Source: Notolepis coatsorum (lineage: Eukaryota; Chordata; Actinopteri; Aulopiformes; Paralepididae). Taken from it: 64,000 nt of DNA. Position 1 is the stretch's first letter. Every line of letters starts with the position of its first letter. The stretch is from NCBI GenBank assembly GCA_963971535.1, contig OZ020589.1, forward strand, positions 49,891,192 to 49,955,191. Direction: 5' to 3'. The position numbers and the translations under genes were made by a program. Under the pieces are notes generated by a model, which saw only the letters and a list, made by a program, of their open reading frames with translations, ran no database searches and had not been told where the DNA came from. Shown here piece by piece: positions 1 to 10,479 of the stretch.

Positions 1-104
1 ATAAAACAAAACTTTAATTCATTATATTGTTTAAAATATATTTATAAATCAGTACTACTGAGTAATAATGCTAATCAGATGTATGTAGTGTACAGAGTTG
101 TAGT

Positions 105-655
105 ATTATTATGTACAGTGATACAGGTATAAAGACACTATGGTAGTAAGTCATACTGGCCAGCAGTGTAACTAGTAAGAGATATGTACAGATATAGTTA
201 TAGTATTAATATGTACAGTGATACAGGTATAAAGACACTATGGTAGTGGTCATACTGGCCAGCAGCGTAACTAGTAAGAGTAGGTAAGAGATATGTACAG
301 ATATAGTTATAGTATTAATATGTACAGTGATACAGGTATAAAGACACTATGGTAGTAAGTCATACTGGCCAGCAGCGTAACTAGTAAGAGTAGGTAAGAG
401 ATATGTACAGATATAGATATAGTATTAATATGTACAGTGATACAGGTATAAAGACACTATGGTAGTAATTCATACTGACCAGCAGTGTAACTAGTAAGAG
501 TAGGTAAGAGATATGTACAGATATAGATATAGTATTAATATGTACAGTGATACAGGTATAAAGACACTATATGGTAGTAAGTCATACTGGCCAGCAGCGT
601 AACTAGTAAGAGTAGGTAAGGGATGTACAGATATAGATATAGTATCTACAGATAT
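105..655. repeat. ~110-bp tandem repeat, about 5 copies
   Basis: The phrase GTACAGTGATACAGGTATAA recurs at about 112, 210, 322, 432 and 542, giving spacings of about 98, 112, 110 and 110 bp. Each unit also carries a CATACTGGCCAGCAG segment and an ACTAGTAAGAG segment. It abuts a copy of short repeat X, so it may be the edge of that insertion or an older minisatellite. The antisense reading frame across it is a product of the repeat. Confidence 0.85.
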
Positions 656-785
656 GTAAATGTCATTAACAGATTGCAGAATGAGTACAATACAGTACAG
701 CTCAATACACACAATTGTTAAGGGGATGCACAGACCAGAGAAAGACTTTCGTCTTGTTTACATCAGGGTCCCCCATTTTCAATTC
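655..785 (-). repeat. Short interspersed repeat X, copy 1
   Basis: Antisense copy of a short repeat also present at about 41.3, 43.3, 46.0 and 46.1 kb. It reads inward from a segment around ACAGATTGCAGAATG and ends near TTTTCAATTCAT, as the other copies do. Position 718-721 holds an intact TTAA that is the empty counterpart of the site occupied by the 56-bp MITE at 41,385. It resembles a LINE 3' end or SINE; I do not recognise the family. Confidence 0.6.
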
Positions 786-1610
786 ATAGTGATATATATT
801 TTTGGGCATACACTTACAATATAAGCAGCTGGGAAACACATTATATGATGTATTCAGGGCCATTTCACGTTGATTAAACGTTACACATTACATCCTGCTA
901 AATGAACGTTAGCTAATATTACGCGGCCAGTGTTGAAAAGCCTTGAGGTCGCATTCAATTTTCGAGAGACCATAACGTTAACTTGACAGCAATGTGGATA
1001 CAGCTTTATTTGAGCAGTTGCTACTGTAACGTTACCTTAGTTGATTGTCATTCTGACATAACTGCAGTAAACAAACTAACGTTAAACCTAAGTTAACTTA
1101 CCAGTAAATTCAGTACAGCGACAGCTGAAATCCACAGGACAGCCTGATCACAATAATCGACGGGCCAGTTACATTTCCCCCAACCAGAGCCTAACTAGAG
1201 CCACATTCTGCGAATCAGAGGCAGAGTAGGGCGGGTCTTCGGTGCCAGCACGTTGGGTTGTCTCGTAAAGAATAATACTGCACTGTATCTGAGTATCTAG
1301 ATGATTATCCATAAAAAACGCACGTTAATCGAAAATACCACACCATTACTGTACCAATGACAGTCAAATAATCTACAGAAAAGCATTACATTGCAAAATA
1401 ATATGTCCAAGACTAGTGTTGCATGCACACACAATTGTAGAATAGCTCCCTCTCTCCACCGTGTAACTCGACTCCCCCTACTGGTTGAACCAGGCAGAGC
1501 AGCGTCAAAAGACGTCATCTTGCGTCAACCACCGGCATCTAGCTTGCTACCGGCGGGAGACGCCTCGTTTTCCAGTCCCACATCTGTAGGGTACATATTA
1601 TTTGTAGAGG
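786..1610. other. No recognisable gene
   Basis: AT-rich stretch with several AACGTTA-type words, consistent with degraded mobile DNA. The short frames on both strands around 1.3-1.6 kb have no family features. I see nothing supportable here. Confidence 0.5.
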
Positions 1611-1712
1611 TGTGTTTTTAGTAGATGGCGTAAACTTGGCCAGGTTTCAGCTGTCCTGACTGTGGTGGGGAGTTTGTTCCACTATTGTGGAGCGAGGACC
1701 GAGAATAGCCTG
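1611..1712 (-). pseudogene. L2-like LINE C-terminal remnant
   Basis: Read on the minus strand, the segment gives the familiar LINE tail pattern (LAPQ..WN.LP...VRTAET...LLKTHL) with stops and shifts. The same kind of segment occurs at about 10.5 kb and, better preserved, at about 15.15-15.27 kb. It is a short 5'-truncated relic. Confidence 0.5.
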
Positions 1713-2840
1713 TGTGGTATAATTAATGCTTAATAATACCAGTTTTTAGTAATCAGTGTTTATCTTCCAATATAACTCAATAGATTGTCTTCAAACCCAA
1801 TCACCAGGCTAACTTTGCCAAGAGTCATTACTGAAAGGTGTCTGTGTGCAGACAGGACGAACATTGGAATGTGTCAGCAGACACCAAATTTGCATACAGA
1901 ACTAGGCCAGGACAGCTGACTCCCTAGAGGACAAAGGGACTGGCTGATTGCATCAACATGTGAACAATTAGAACAAAGGGATGTAATTTAACCCCAGATC
2001 TCAGACAATGACCTGGCTGACTATCTAAGTCACATGGCCATGTGAAAATACAGCAGTAAATACAGCTGTTTAGGAGCAGGAAGCCTGCTCTTGAAAATCA
2101 TTTAGATTATCATGAGATACAAAATGGATTGGCTTTTGGGTTGAATTAAGGTTTCTTAGGAAATAAACTAAAGTTATCTATATTTAAGGTATTATGTGTT
2201 AATAACAATCTGGCTTAGTACAGTCCAAACAAAGAAGGAAAAGTGATTTCTAACTATATTCCAACTCTGAGATGAAAAAATGTAGTCTTAAATAAGGTGG
2301 TTTAAGTCAAAAACTGTATGCAAGTGTAATGTTTTGAAGTAACATGCATGTAGGAAGATCCTAATTTAAAATAATGAGTAAAACAAAGGGTTGGACCAAA
2401 ATGATTGCATATTGTGTTATATTATCGTAAGAATGTGATAAAGAATACTAGAACGTGCCTTAGAACCAGACCTACAATAATATGTAAGTATTCTGCCACA
2501 CAAAATAATGGTTTAAGCTGATTTGGACATAAAACTAATTTGGTATTAAGAAAGTTAAGCTGGAAACAGTTGGGCATTAGGACCGCCCCTGATTTCAAAT
2601 TCAAACATAGCAGGCCCCTGATTGGGGGAAACCCTTTTGTGATGTAATTTCCTGTGAGGTCACACAGGGACCGGGGCGCGTGTAACTGTTCCGCAACAGT
2701 AAGTGACTTCCGGGGTAGGCCTGATTGGCCCCGACAAGGCACGTGACGCGCAACTTTCTCTGCCGCGTGGCACGCTCCGCGGAGCCGAGCGGCAGAGCTT
2801 ACGGAATTACGTAACCGTCCAAATACGCCATGACTCTCAT

Positions 2841-2922
2841 TCGGCGCTATAGCTCACCTGGCAGAGCAGCGGTCCTGCGATCCTGCGGTCCGTTGTTGGT
2901 GAGTTCGAATCCCATCAAAACT
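2841..2922 (+). other. tRNA-like segment (degenerate tRNA or SINE head)
   Basis: GGCGCTATAGCTCACCTGG resembles a tRNA acceptor start plus A box, and GAGTTCGAATCC matches a B box about 55 bp downstream. The 3' side does not pair with GGCGCTA and the T-stem is poor, so I do not call a functional tRNA. A run of T follows. It sits inside the fold-back unit. Confidence 0.4.
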
Positions 2923-2964
2923 TTTTTTTTTAACGTTATATTTTTTTTTAACGTGTATTCTTTC

Positions 2965-3240
2965 GCCGGTTAAGGTTAGGCATGGTTAAGGTTAAGGTTA
3001 AGGTTAGGCATTGTTTCGGAGTTGGTTAAGGTTAGAACGGTTAAGTTTAGGCGCTGTTAAGGAGCTGGTTAAGGTTAGAGTTTGTCTTAGAGAATGGCAA
3101 TATTCTTTCTATGGTTAAGGTTAGGCATGGTTAAGGTTAAGGTTAAGGTTAGGCATTGTTTCGGAGTTGGTTAAGGTTAGAACGGTTAAGTTTAGGCGCT
3201 GTTAAGGAGCTGGTTAAGGTTAGAGTTTGTGTTAGAGAAT
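2965..3240 (+). repeat. GGTTAAGGTTAGG minisatellite, ~145-bp unit twice
   Basis: A block of about 145 bp (GGTTAAGGTTAGGCATGG ... TTAGAGAATGGCAATA) occurs twice, separated by TTCTTTCTATGG-like sequence. Inside each block a GGTTAAG-type hexamer repeats irregularly. Similar words occur at about 9.66-9.72 kb and, reversed, at 35.58-35.71 kb. It is not the vertebrate telomere repeat. Confidence 0.75.
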
Positions 3241-3963
3241 GGCAATAGACAGCCTATTTCCGCGCGACAGCTCTCAGCAGCCTCGTTGCGCGTCCTGAGT
3301 TTGCCGCGTCACGTGCCTGTCGGGGCCAATCAGGCCTACCCCGGAAGTCACTTACTGTTGCGGAACAGGTACACGCGACCGGGGCCCTGTTATAAAAAGG
3401 AGGGCCTCTGGAAACAGGTGGGAAGAAGAAGAGAAGAAACTGAGAATCAACGTGAGAAGACGTCTACAGCTTCCAGAGAAACCTCATCGGTGAAGGCAAA
3501 AATAATGACATTCTACTGCAACACAAAGGAACTTTAGAATATAGGATTGGACTTTGCTTGTTTAAGAATCTTTGTAACCAATCATTTGAGAAAGGTGGAC
3601 ACCAGTGCACCTTTGCTTACGTGTAAACTGGATCCACCTAATCTATAGTATACAGTATACAACTTTTTGAGAGTGAATTGGGGCCCATTTTGTGGTCAGC
3701 CAATAAATCTCCTTTTTGTTATAACTCTCACACCTGGTGGACGTTAATTGTTTACACACCACACCATTTTTGGGATATTAGAACAACAACGCAGAGCTTA
3801 GTATTAGTAGTTTCAGAGACGACACCTGCTTCGCTTTTATGACCCAAAGGAGCTTGGATAGGTGTGGGTCTGAGGCGCCCAGAAGATGTAGGGCCTAACA
3901 AAATTAATAGTTGGTTTCCGGTTGCCGACCGACCCTGCCGATTTAGGTGCGACCCAATATATT

Positions 3964-4290
3964 TTATGAGTATTTTACTTTGCCCAGGGGTATTGAGGGT
4001 CTGTAGTTAGAGACAATTGACCAGTGGTAGGAGGGAGCCGTTCTCCTCGCTGCACAGTATGCCAGGTCAAGGACCTTGAAGTGGATTTGTGCTGCAATGA
4101 GAAGCACTGCAGCTCTCTGAGAAGTGGGGTAAAGTGGGCTGACTTTGCTAGATTGGACATCAGGCGGGCCGCTGTGTTTTGTACGAGTTGAAGTGGCTTG
4201 GTGGCGGTAGCCAGTGAACCAGCTAGCAGTGCATTGCAGTAGTCGAGGCGAGACATGATGGAGGAGTTGGGTGGCATATAGTAGCATAGT
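3964..4290 (-). pseudogene. L2-type LINE C-terminal fragment
   Basis: The minus strand encodes SRLDYCNALLAG followed by TKPLQLVQN.AARL, the post-RT region of fish L2 LINEs. The same motif is preserved at residues around 270-300 of the L2 frame at 14,006-15,247. The end is frameshifted and no catalytic motifs remain. The sequence from here to about 4,497 carries no recognisable coding pattern. Confidence 0.75.
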
Positions 4291-4497
4291 ACATCTAACT
4301 ATAAAGGAAGGAATCTCTGCGTGTGTGTCTGTAGTTTGCACATCTCTGGAACGGTTCATCTGATTGGCTTCACATTCGGTGGGTGTATTGTTCAGGACCC
4401 CAGGGGTGCAGTGATTGGATAAACGGTTCTCGAGGAGAAGCACTTTCGGGAGCCAAGCAAACTGCCATAGTAGTAGTTAAGACGGTAAAATGTTATA

Positions 4498-5574
4498 TTT
4501 GCATATCGCCCCAACAGGTCCACGGAGGACGCCATAGCCCATGTGCTGCACACAGCAGCATCACACCTGGACAAGAGGCAGGGGAACTATGTGAGAATGC
4601 TGTTCATCGACTACAGCTCAGCATTCAATACCATAGTCCCCTCCAAACTCATAGCCAAGCTCAGGGACCTGGGCTTGAACTATGACTTCCAGTGGGTCTT
4701 GGACTATGACTTCCAGTGGGTCTTGGACTTCCTGATGGGCAGACCCCAGGTGGTAAGAGCAGGCAACTGCACCTCCTCATCCATCACGCTCAACATAGGG
4801 GCCCCCCAGGGCTGTGTTCTGAGCCCCCTCCTCTACTCCCTGTACACACATGACTGCGTAGCACAGCGGAACAACAACACCATCATCAAATTAGCTGATG
4901 ACACAGTAGTGGTGGGCCTGATCTCTGCCAACGACGAAAGGGCCTACCCGGAAGAGGTAGAGAACCTGTCACAGTGGTGTCAGGAGAACTGCCTCTCCCT
5001 GAACGTCAGCAAAACAAAAGAGATGATTGTGGACTTCAGGAGGTCGGGGGTCAAGGACTACAGCCCCCTCAGCATCGACGGGGCACCGGTTGAGAGAGTG
5101 AACAGTTTCAAGTACCTCGGAGCCCACATATCCGAGGATTTGACATGGACCACACACATTGACAGTGTTGTGAAGAAGGCACGACAACGCCTCTACTTCC
5201 TCAGGCGCCTAAGGAAGTTCCAAGTCAGTCAGAAGATCCTTAGGAACTTCTACTCATGTACAATAGAGAGCATCCTGACTGGCAACATCACCTCCTGGTT
5301 TTGGAATAGCACTGCACAAGACCGTAGCAGACTACAAAGAGTGACACGTTCAGCCGAACGCACAATTGGAGGGGGGCTTCCCACCCTCCAGAACATTTAC
5401 AACAAGCGGTGCAAGGGGAAGGCTAAGAGAATTATTAAGGACTCGAGCCACCCGAACAACTGCCTCTTTGAACTGCTGCGGTCAGGCAAGCGATACCGGA
5501 GTCTTAAGGCGAGCACAGAAAGACTCAGAAGAAGCTTCTATCCCCAAGCCATCAGGCTGCTAAACGAACAATAA
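4498..5574 (+). pseudogene. Rex1-type LINE reverse transcriptase (5'-truncated)
   Basis: A 343-residue frame (from 4543) encodes the RT half of a Rex1/CR1-group LINE polyprotein, which copies its own RNA at a nicked target. Motif A is [13 protein letters not shown], motif B is [16 protein letters not shown] and motif C is LADD. The copy at 25,072-26,142 has the canonical FADD, so a leucine replaces phenylalanine here. A 24-bp in-frame duplication (4681-4704 and 4705-4728) repeats DYDFQWVL. Similarity begins upstream of the first ATG, near 4498 ([11 protein letters not shown]). The endonuclease is absent, so this is a dead 5'-truncated copy. The 3' UTR follows and is split by a hAT. Confidence 0.88.
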
Positions 5575-5921
5575 ACACTATGCAACAACCATCAAATGCA
5601 CACAGCACACACACCCACACACTCACTTAAACAAACAACACACTGCAGCACCCACTCTCCACACTTTAGATCACACAAACACACTTTATATTTATTGATA
5701 AAGGATTTGCACTACAACTCGTACACCTACTGTAAATTGTACCTAAATTGCACCTCATCCTATTTCTGCCTTGCACTATATAGTATTGTATATTAGTACG
5801 CTACACAGTATTGTATATTATATGGTAACTCAGTTACGTCTACTCTGCATCGAACATTGTACATATGTCTATACTGAACACTGTGACCTCATTTTTTTTA
5901 CTTCTAATTTACATGCTATAC
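5575..5921 (+). mobile_element. Rex1 3' UTR, proximal part
   Basis: Continues from the Rex1 stop codon and matches, in reverse, the 3' UTR of the second Rex1 copy at 24.6-25.07 kb (GAACATTGTACATATGTCTA and neighbours). It breaks off at TGCTATAC (5914-5921), the TSD of the hAT that follows. It resumes at 10,327. Confidence 0.85.
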
Positions 5922-6354
5922 CAGTGGCGGCTCTACCACTAGGGGCGCTCGGGCGCCGCCCCCCCTCAGGCCCTACCCTGGTTATATGAGAGAAGAAGAA
6001 AAATAAGTTTTTAGTTTTTAGTTTTATAGCCCTATACATAATATAAACATGTTTAAAATTAATAATATTTACTCATTTTAAGTATGTTTGTGTTTCCAAT
6101 GCACAATATAACGTTATTATATATAAAAAAAAAATCGTTTTCTTGAACAGGAAGTGACTCACTTTTTTTTTTTTATTATTCTTTTTTTGTATTTCTCAGC
6201 CCGGGCTAGACGCGACAGCGCTCTGAGTGCGCGTCACGGTTTGATCGCTGTATCCGTCACAGCCAATCAGTGCGTAACGCGTTGTGCGTTGAAATATGAC
6301 TATTATGTTGGAATCCGGGCGCGATTTGAAGCGGTCTAGCCAGTAGCGTCAAGA

Positions 6355-6470
6355 ATTTCTGTAGCCGCATTTCGCGGAGACGCTCTCTGATTGGCCGACG
6401 CCAGTATTTTTTTCCGTAGCAGAATTTCACAGAGACGATCTCTGATTGGCCGAATCCAATTTCTAATGTT
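6355..6470 (+). repeat. Fold-back MITE fragment (left piece)
   Basis: GTAGCCGCATTTCGCGGAG followed by CGCTCTCTGATTGGCC matches the terminal arm of the fold-back MITE at 35.41-35.78 kb. A second, weaker copy of the arm follows about 60 bp later. A piece of the same MITE's interior lies beyond the nested hAT at 9.65-9.77 kb. Confidence 0.55.
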
Positions 6471-6865
6471 CCAATTCTAGCTTATTCCTAGGTTGGTCCG
6501 TTGGTGGTAGAGATAGTTGTGTTGTTGTGAGATGCATGCAGCTTAGGGTGCATCAAATTGCAATGCAAAAATTGTATCTCAACATATCAATCTATCTGGG
6601 GTTGCATTTTGTTCGGACAAACATAAAAATGATTTGTGCAAAGTTTGGGAAAGATTCGTTGAGATTTAGAGGTAGCACACAGCATGTGAAATATATGAAA
6701 ATGGGCCTTTTTGGGCGTTTTACTAGATAACATGACAAGGCAATTTCAAAAACGGCAAGAAATAGTTTTTCAGAACAACATTTATTAACCCTAACATTTA
6801 AGAACAAAATGTTTGATAACAACATTGAAATAGTCTTTCAAACATGTCTCAAGCATCCTAGAGTC

Positions 6866-9228
6866 CTAGACCTGGTCCAGCTTGCGCTTGCAGCAGCGAA
6901 GGTTTGACCGTGTTGAGCGGTCATGCTCAACTGCCTGTAGCACATTCTGCAGGTGCTCCTCGCTCCTGGCTGCTGCCACAAAGTCTGACGTCAGTTTGAC
7001 GCCACGCTCGGCACAGTCATTCACAACATTGATGGTACGTACATTCACTGCACCCATCTGAAATGTTGTACTGGTAACCCAATCCTCTACATCCAGTGAA
7101 AGAAACGCGGGATCGATGTGCAGCAGGTGCATGCCGAACCAGCAGTCTCGGTTGGCAAGGTCAGCCAAGCTGGTGGTCGGCGAGAGGGTTGGAAACTTTG
7201 GCTTGCCGAAGCCAGTGCCAAAGCGGAGCTGTGGGGCTTGCATGGATATATCAGCCGGCTTGTGCTCCAATATAGCATCTGCAAGTGCGCGCCGCTCGCC
7301 AACTGGCACCTTGGTGCTGAAGAGTGCCAGGGGCAGCATCTCGCCTGACAGGTACCAAAGGTGCCGCTCCAGCGCCTTAATCGCTGATGCTGCGATGCCC
7401 TCGTCAACAGACTTGTATGCGTACAGGTTGTGGTAGAGTGTAAGGTCATTTCATGCCGCATCTACGGCCGTGTCGCAGGTCAACCACCACGTTGCGTAGA
7501 TGTGCGTGATGAAGTTGGCAAACGCCAGAATCTTCAGCACCTGCTGCTGTGTAGTGATGGTCCCCTGAGGAAGCAAGGTAATGTGCTGCTCCATCAAGGC
7601 CAGCTTGAGAGTGTAGAGCAGCTTAGCCATCCACCGCGCCTTGTGCAGTGCTCCCGGTTGTTGGAAGTTAACTGGAGTGTGCTCTGCACTGTCTGCACTC
7701 AGATACACAAGACATAGCTGCACGAACTCGCGATAGTCGCCTCGCTTGTAGTCGAGCACTCCTGCAGCGCACACAATTAGTTCAGCACGCAACTTGCCCA
7801 GGAACGGTGGTTCGGCATCGCCAGGAATGTAGCGGGCCAATGGGCCGCTGTCCTTGTGTGGCAACAGGTTCCAGTTGTCACGCAGACGTGTAAACAATGT
7901 AACCTCTGGCGAGCGTGACGTCTCCACCTTGAGGTCAGTGAAGATGTGGCTGAGGAGCACCTCGCCGATGTGGTGCCGGCACCCGGACCAGAGCAGTGGT
8001 CGACCCAGTGAGAGCTGGATGGCAATGCAGGCTGCCGTGAGATGGCCAGTGTTTGACGCGGTGGTGTCAAATGCCATGTTGACAACCTGATCGGTGCAGC
8101 ACCAGTCCTGCAGCAGCTTGCATGTCAGCCGGGCAATGATTGTTCCACATGCCTCATCAGTCCCCTTCATGTATGCTGGCAGACCAAGCAGTTTGAGCCG
8201 CTCCGCGTCTCCGATCACCACTGTCAGACGCTCCTCCAACCGGCGCACATTGTTGAGCATTGGCGTCAACTTACTGTCCCAGTGCAAGGTGCACATGGGA
8301 GGTGGTGTCCACTGTTCTTGCTGGTCCTCACTGATGGCCTGCAACACGTGGCGGTGCGCTCGGTCTGCTGTTGCGTAGGATGTGGAGACCTTTGCCGAAT
8401 TGCCACCGGATTCCTCGATCAGACCGCGCGTGAAGGCAGCCTGCTGCGATCTTCAACCGTGTAGCCAGTGACACAAGACTCGGCCGGCTGAGAATGTCTG
8501 ATGGAATGAAGGCTGTGGTGCCAGTCTTCTTACGCTCACGGGTGGGTGTGTTCTCAGCCGGTGGAGCAGCTGTTTCATCTGCATTGCTGTCTTCATCACT
8601 TTCGCTTTCCAACACCACCGCCATGCTGGACCTCGCAGTCATCTCCTGCTGCTCCTTGGTAAAGCATGCCTGCTGCGCTGCTTCACGCTCCTGTTGCCGC
8701 TTCAACTTGGATTGCAGATTGGCATCCAATGCTCCAAATGTGGCCACTCTGTCGCCCTTCATGCTGGCCAGGAAAGCAATGTCCTCTGGATCACAGATCA
8801 GCTCCTCTGCATTTGGAGATCACAGCGGGAATGTGGCATCCAGCTTGTGCTCCATTGCGTCGAGCTGTAGCCTCACTGGAGCGCCTGGCCTTTGGAATGT
8901 GCCGCAGCTTGTTGCTAGCATCGACAAGCGCTACCATCTTGACGCATGCTCGACGATCACTCACCATTGGAATATTGGCCTTTCCATAAAATGGCCGCAC
9001 CTGCTCCAAAACGTCCTTAGCCGCATGGAACCGTGACAAGGCTCCGGTCAAACCTGGCCGCTTGGCATGCAGTTGCGTGTCGCAGTTGTACAGCATGCAC
9101 CGCAAGATCTGGCAACCACTTGGCAGTTTGGCACCAGTGATGACGGCATCTGCATTGGTTATGCTGGCGCCCAGACCTAAGACCAGGCTGCGGCTGCTCT
9201 GGCGGGAGCCTAAGGGCGGCGACGCCAT
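6866..9228 (-). pseudogene. Divergent hAT-like transposase, frameshifted
   Basis: The gene probably begins at the minus-strand ATG at 9228 (MASPPLG). It continues through GAKLPSGCQILRC and VSDRRACVKMVALVD, then MKGDRVATFGALDANL near 8762. The core frame (8347-7451) holds FDTTASNTG, which resembles the hAT TDNxSN acidic motif, and SGCRHHIGEVLL, which resembles the hAT CxxH motif. The C-terminal frame runs 7339-6866. There are frame changes near 8.77 kb and 8.34 kb and an in-frame TGA at 7451-7453, so no active protein is made. Assignment to hAT rests on the element's 8-bp TSD plus these weak motifs. The lineage is clearly unlike the BED-finger hAT at 13-17 kb. Confidence 0.7.
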
Positions 9229-9418
9229 CTTGTGAGAGCTGGATCCTGTGGTGGGTGATGGTGGCGTTGACTCCGTTGAGGGATTGAGTAAACTGATGAA
9301 TTGCTGACCAGAACTGACCAGAATTGAATAAACTGCTATGCAGAGCCACACAGGCAAAGCTATTTATAGGCCCATCCCCCCAAAAATTGCAGGTGCGAGA
9401 TGTAACAATGTTGCAACT

Positions 9419-9473
9419 CACACACACACACACACACACACACAGACTAACGCGCGCACACACACACAGACAC
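9419..9473. repeat. (CA)n microsatellite
   Basis: Interrupted CA repeat in the 5' flank of the nested transposase. Frames read across it are not genes. Confidence 0.9.
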
Positions 9474-9650
9474 TAACAGCAGGCCATGTTGGGGGAGGAC
9501 AGCATGTACTGATGTACCGTTCCACCTCTAAATCACCTCGTATTGCAAAAATATTTTGCATGTATTGTTTTTACATGGATGGTAACACTTTTAACACCCA
9601 GACAAATCAATACGCTGGAAATGTGTATTTTGATGCACCCTAATGCAGCT

Positions 9651-9770
9651 GTTTGTCTTAGCTTAGGCACTCTTTCAAAGTTGGTTAAGGTTAGAGTTTG
9701 TCTTAGAGCATGGCGATAGAACGCCAGGTAGTTTGCAGTCTGTTCGACGCGGAAATGGACAAAGGAATGA
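9651..9770 (-). repeat. Fold-back MITE fragment (right piece)
   Basis: Matches, in reverse complement, the interior of the fold-back MITE at about 35.53-35.61 kb: GGTTAAGGTTAGAGTTTGTC, then GGCGATAGAACGCCAGGTAG, then TTCGACGCGGAAATGG. The nested hAT at 6544-9642 lies between this piece and the matching terminal arm at 6355. This implies that the MITE was present in the outer hAT first. Confidence 0.5.
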
Positions 9771-9933
9771 AGTACTTGTGTTGTGTGGTGCTGCTAACAA
9801 GCTAACACTTGGCTAACAAGCTATATGGCGGATGCAGTCTGGACACAGTGGACAGTGGTCTGGAATACATCAACAGTGGATTATACACTTTATCAAGGCA
9901 AGCCCTCCTGCCCTGGACGTGTCAACTAAACAG

Positions 9934-9951
9934 TGAGTCTCTCTCTCTCGC

Positions 9952-10010
<59 letters not shown>

Positions 10011-10116
10011 AATTTCGCCGCGTGTGGGGCATAACCACTCAGACAATGAATGGTAACTTGTTTAAAATGAAGAGACATACAAATGTGTTTATTATTGAAT
10101 GGATCTGACATCATCT

Positions 10117-10156
<40 letters not shown>

Positions 10157-10160
10157 GAGC
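9934..10160. repeat. (CT)n and (GA)n microsatellites facing each other
   Basis: A CT-rich run at about 9937-10,008 is followed about 105 bp later by a GA run at about 10,113-10,160. On one strand they could form a long hairpin. The serine/leucine-rich and arginine/glutamate-rich frames here are low-complexity artefacts. Confidence 0.85.
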
Positions 10161-10326
10161 TGTGCGTGTTTGTGTTGGGCTATTGTAAACGTGGTTGCAT
10201 TTGACTGACTGATCATATATTGATCGATGGCAATGGTGATAATATTCGCCAATGCGTGCCTTTAACATGTTTGCAAAATGTTTGGTATAGCGCCCCTAGT
10301 GGCGAAGCATCCACGAGCCGCTACTG

Positions 10327-10461
10327 TGCTATACTATGTTATTTTATTTCATACTTATCTTGTCTTGCACAGTCTCTGGAGCGTAACAGTAAGAAGCATT
10401 TTGTATAAAAGTATTCTGTACTTCTGTATGACAACTATTAAAGAAACTTGAACTTGAAACT
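10327..10461 (+). mobile_element. Rex1 3' end
   Basis: Continues the Rex1 3' UTR from 5921 after the hAT: TGCTATACTATGTTATT, then CTCTGGAGCGTAACAG, ending in an ACTTGAACTTG-type tail. The other Rex1 copy (24.56 kb, minus strand) has the same tail as CAAGTTCAAGTT repeats. Confidence 0.85.
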
Positions 10462-10479
10462 TGTTCAGATATTGATTGA

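Larger units (their letters stand above)
2669..3388. repeat. Fold-back unit with ~80-bp inverted arms
   Basis: The arm at about 2669-2755 (core GTTCCGCAACAGTAAGTGAC) is repeated in reverse complement at about 3303-3388 (core GTCACTTACTGTTGCGGAAC). The arms include the matching CCGGGGTAGGCCTGATTGGC region. Between them lie a tRNA-like segment and a GGTTAAGGTTAGG minisatellite. This suits a fold-back MITE or a head-to-head pair of one repeat. No clear TSD was found. Confidence 0.65.
1891..3900 (+). repeat. Candidate solo LTR, interrupted by a fold-back
   Basis: The interval starts TGCATACAG and ends GGGCCTAACA. It is flanked by AAATT at 1886-1890 and AAATT at 3901-3905, as expected of an LTR with a 5-bp TSD. 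It has a TATA-like TTATAAAAAGG near 3390 and an AATAAA near 3703. The CCTAACA end resembles the better supported solo LTRs in this window. It is long (2 kb) because it contains the inverted-repeat unit at 2669-3388. A chance AAATT match cannot be excluded. Confidence 0.33.
6544..9642 (-). mobile_element. Nested hAT element with its own transposase
   Basis: The element starts TAGGGTGCATCAAA and ends TTTGATGCACCCTA, near-perfect terminal inverted repeats. The 8-bp TSD ATGCAGCT (6536-6543 and 9643-9650) is exact. It carries a minus-strand transposase gene of about 790 codons, now broken. It lies wholly inside the hAT at 5922-10,326, so it is the younger insertion of the two. Confidence 0.9.
5922..10326. 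mobile_element. hAT-type element inserted in the Rex1 3' UTR
   Basis: The left end is CAGTGGCGGCTC...CCACTAGGGGCGCT. The right end, read in reverse, is CAGTAGCGGCTC...CCACTAGGGGCGCT. The 8-bp TSD TGCTATAC flanks it exactly (5914-5921 and 10,327-10,334). An 8-bp TSD with CAG...CTG ends is the hAT signature. No gene of its own is evident: most of the interior is a second, unrelated hAT (6544-9642), microsatellites and MITE pieces. It is probably a non-autonomous element enlarged by later insertions. Confidence 0.88.

Noticed and set aside
2841..2922. Functional tRNA gene
   Set aside because: The acceptor stem does not pair and the T-stem is poor; only box-like promoter elements remain.
2965..3240. 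Telomere-like repeat or interstitial telomere
   Set aside because: The words are GGTTAAG and GGTTAGG mixtures, not runs of TTAGGG, and they recur inside MITE DNA elsewhere in the window.
7087..7461. Alternative 124-residue minus-strand frame
   Set aside because: Out-of-phase shadow of the hAT-like transposase; the in-phase frame continues the protein on both sides of a premature stop.
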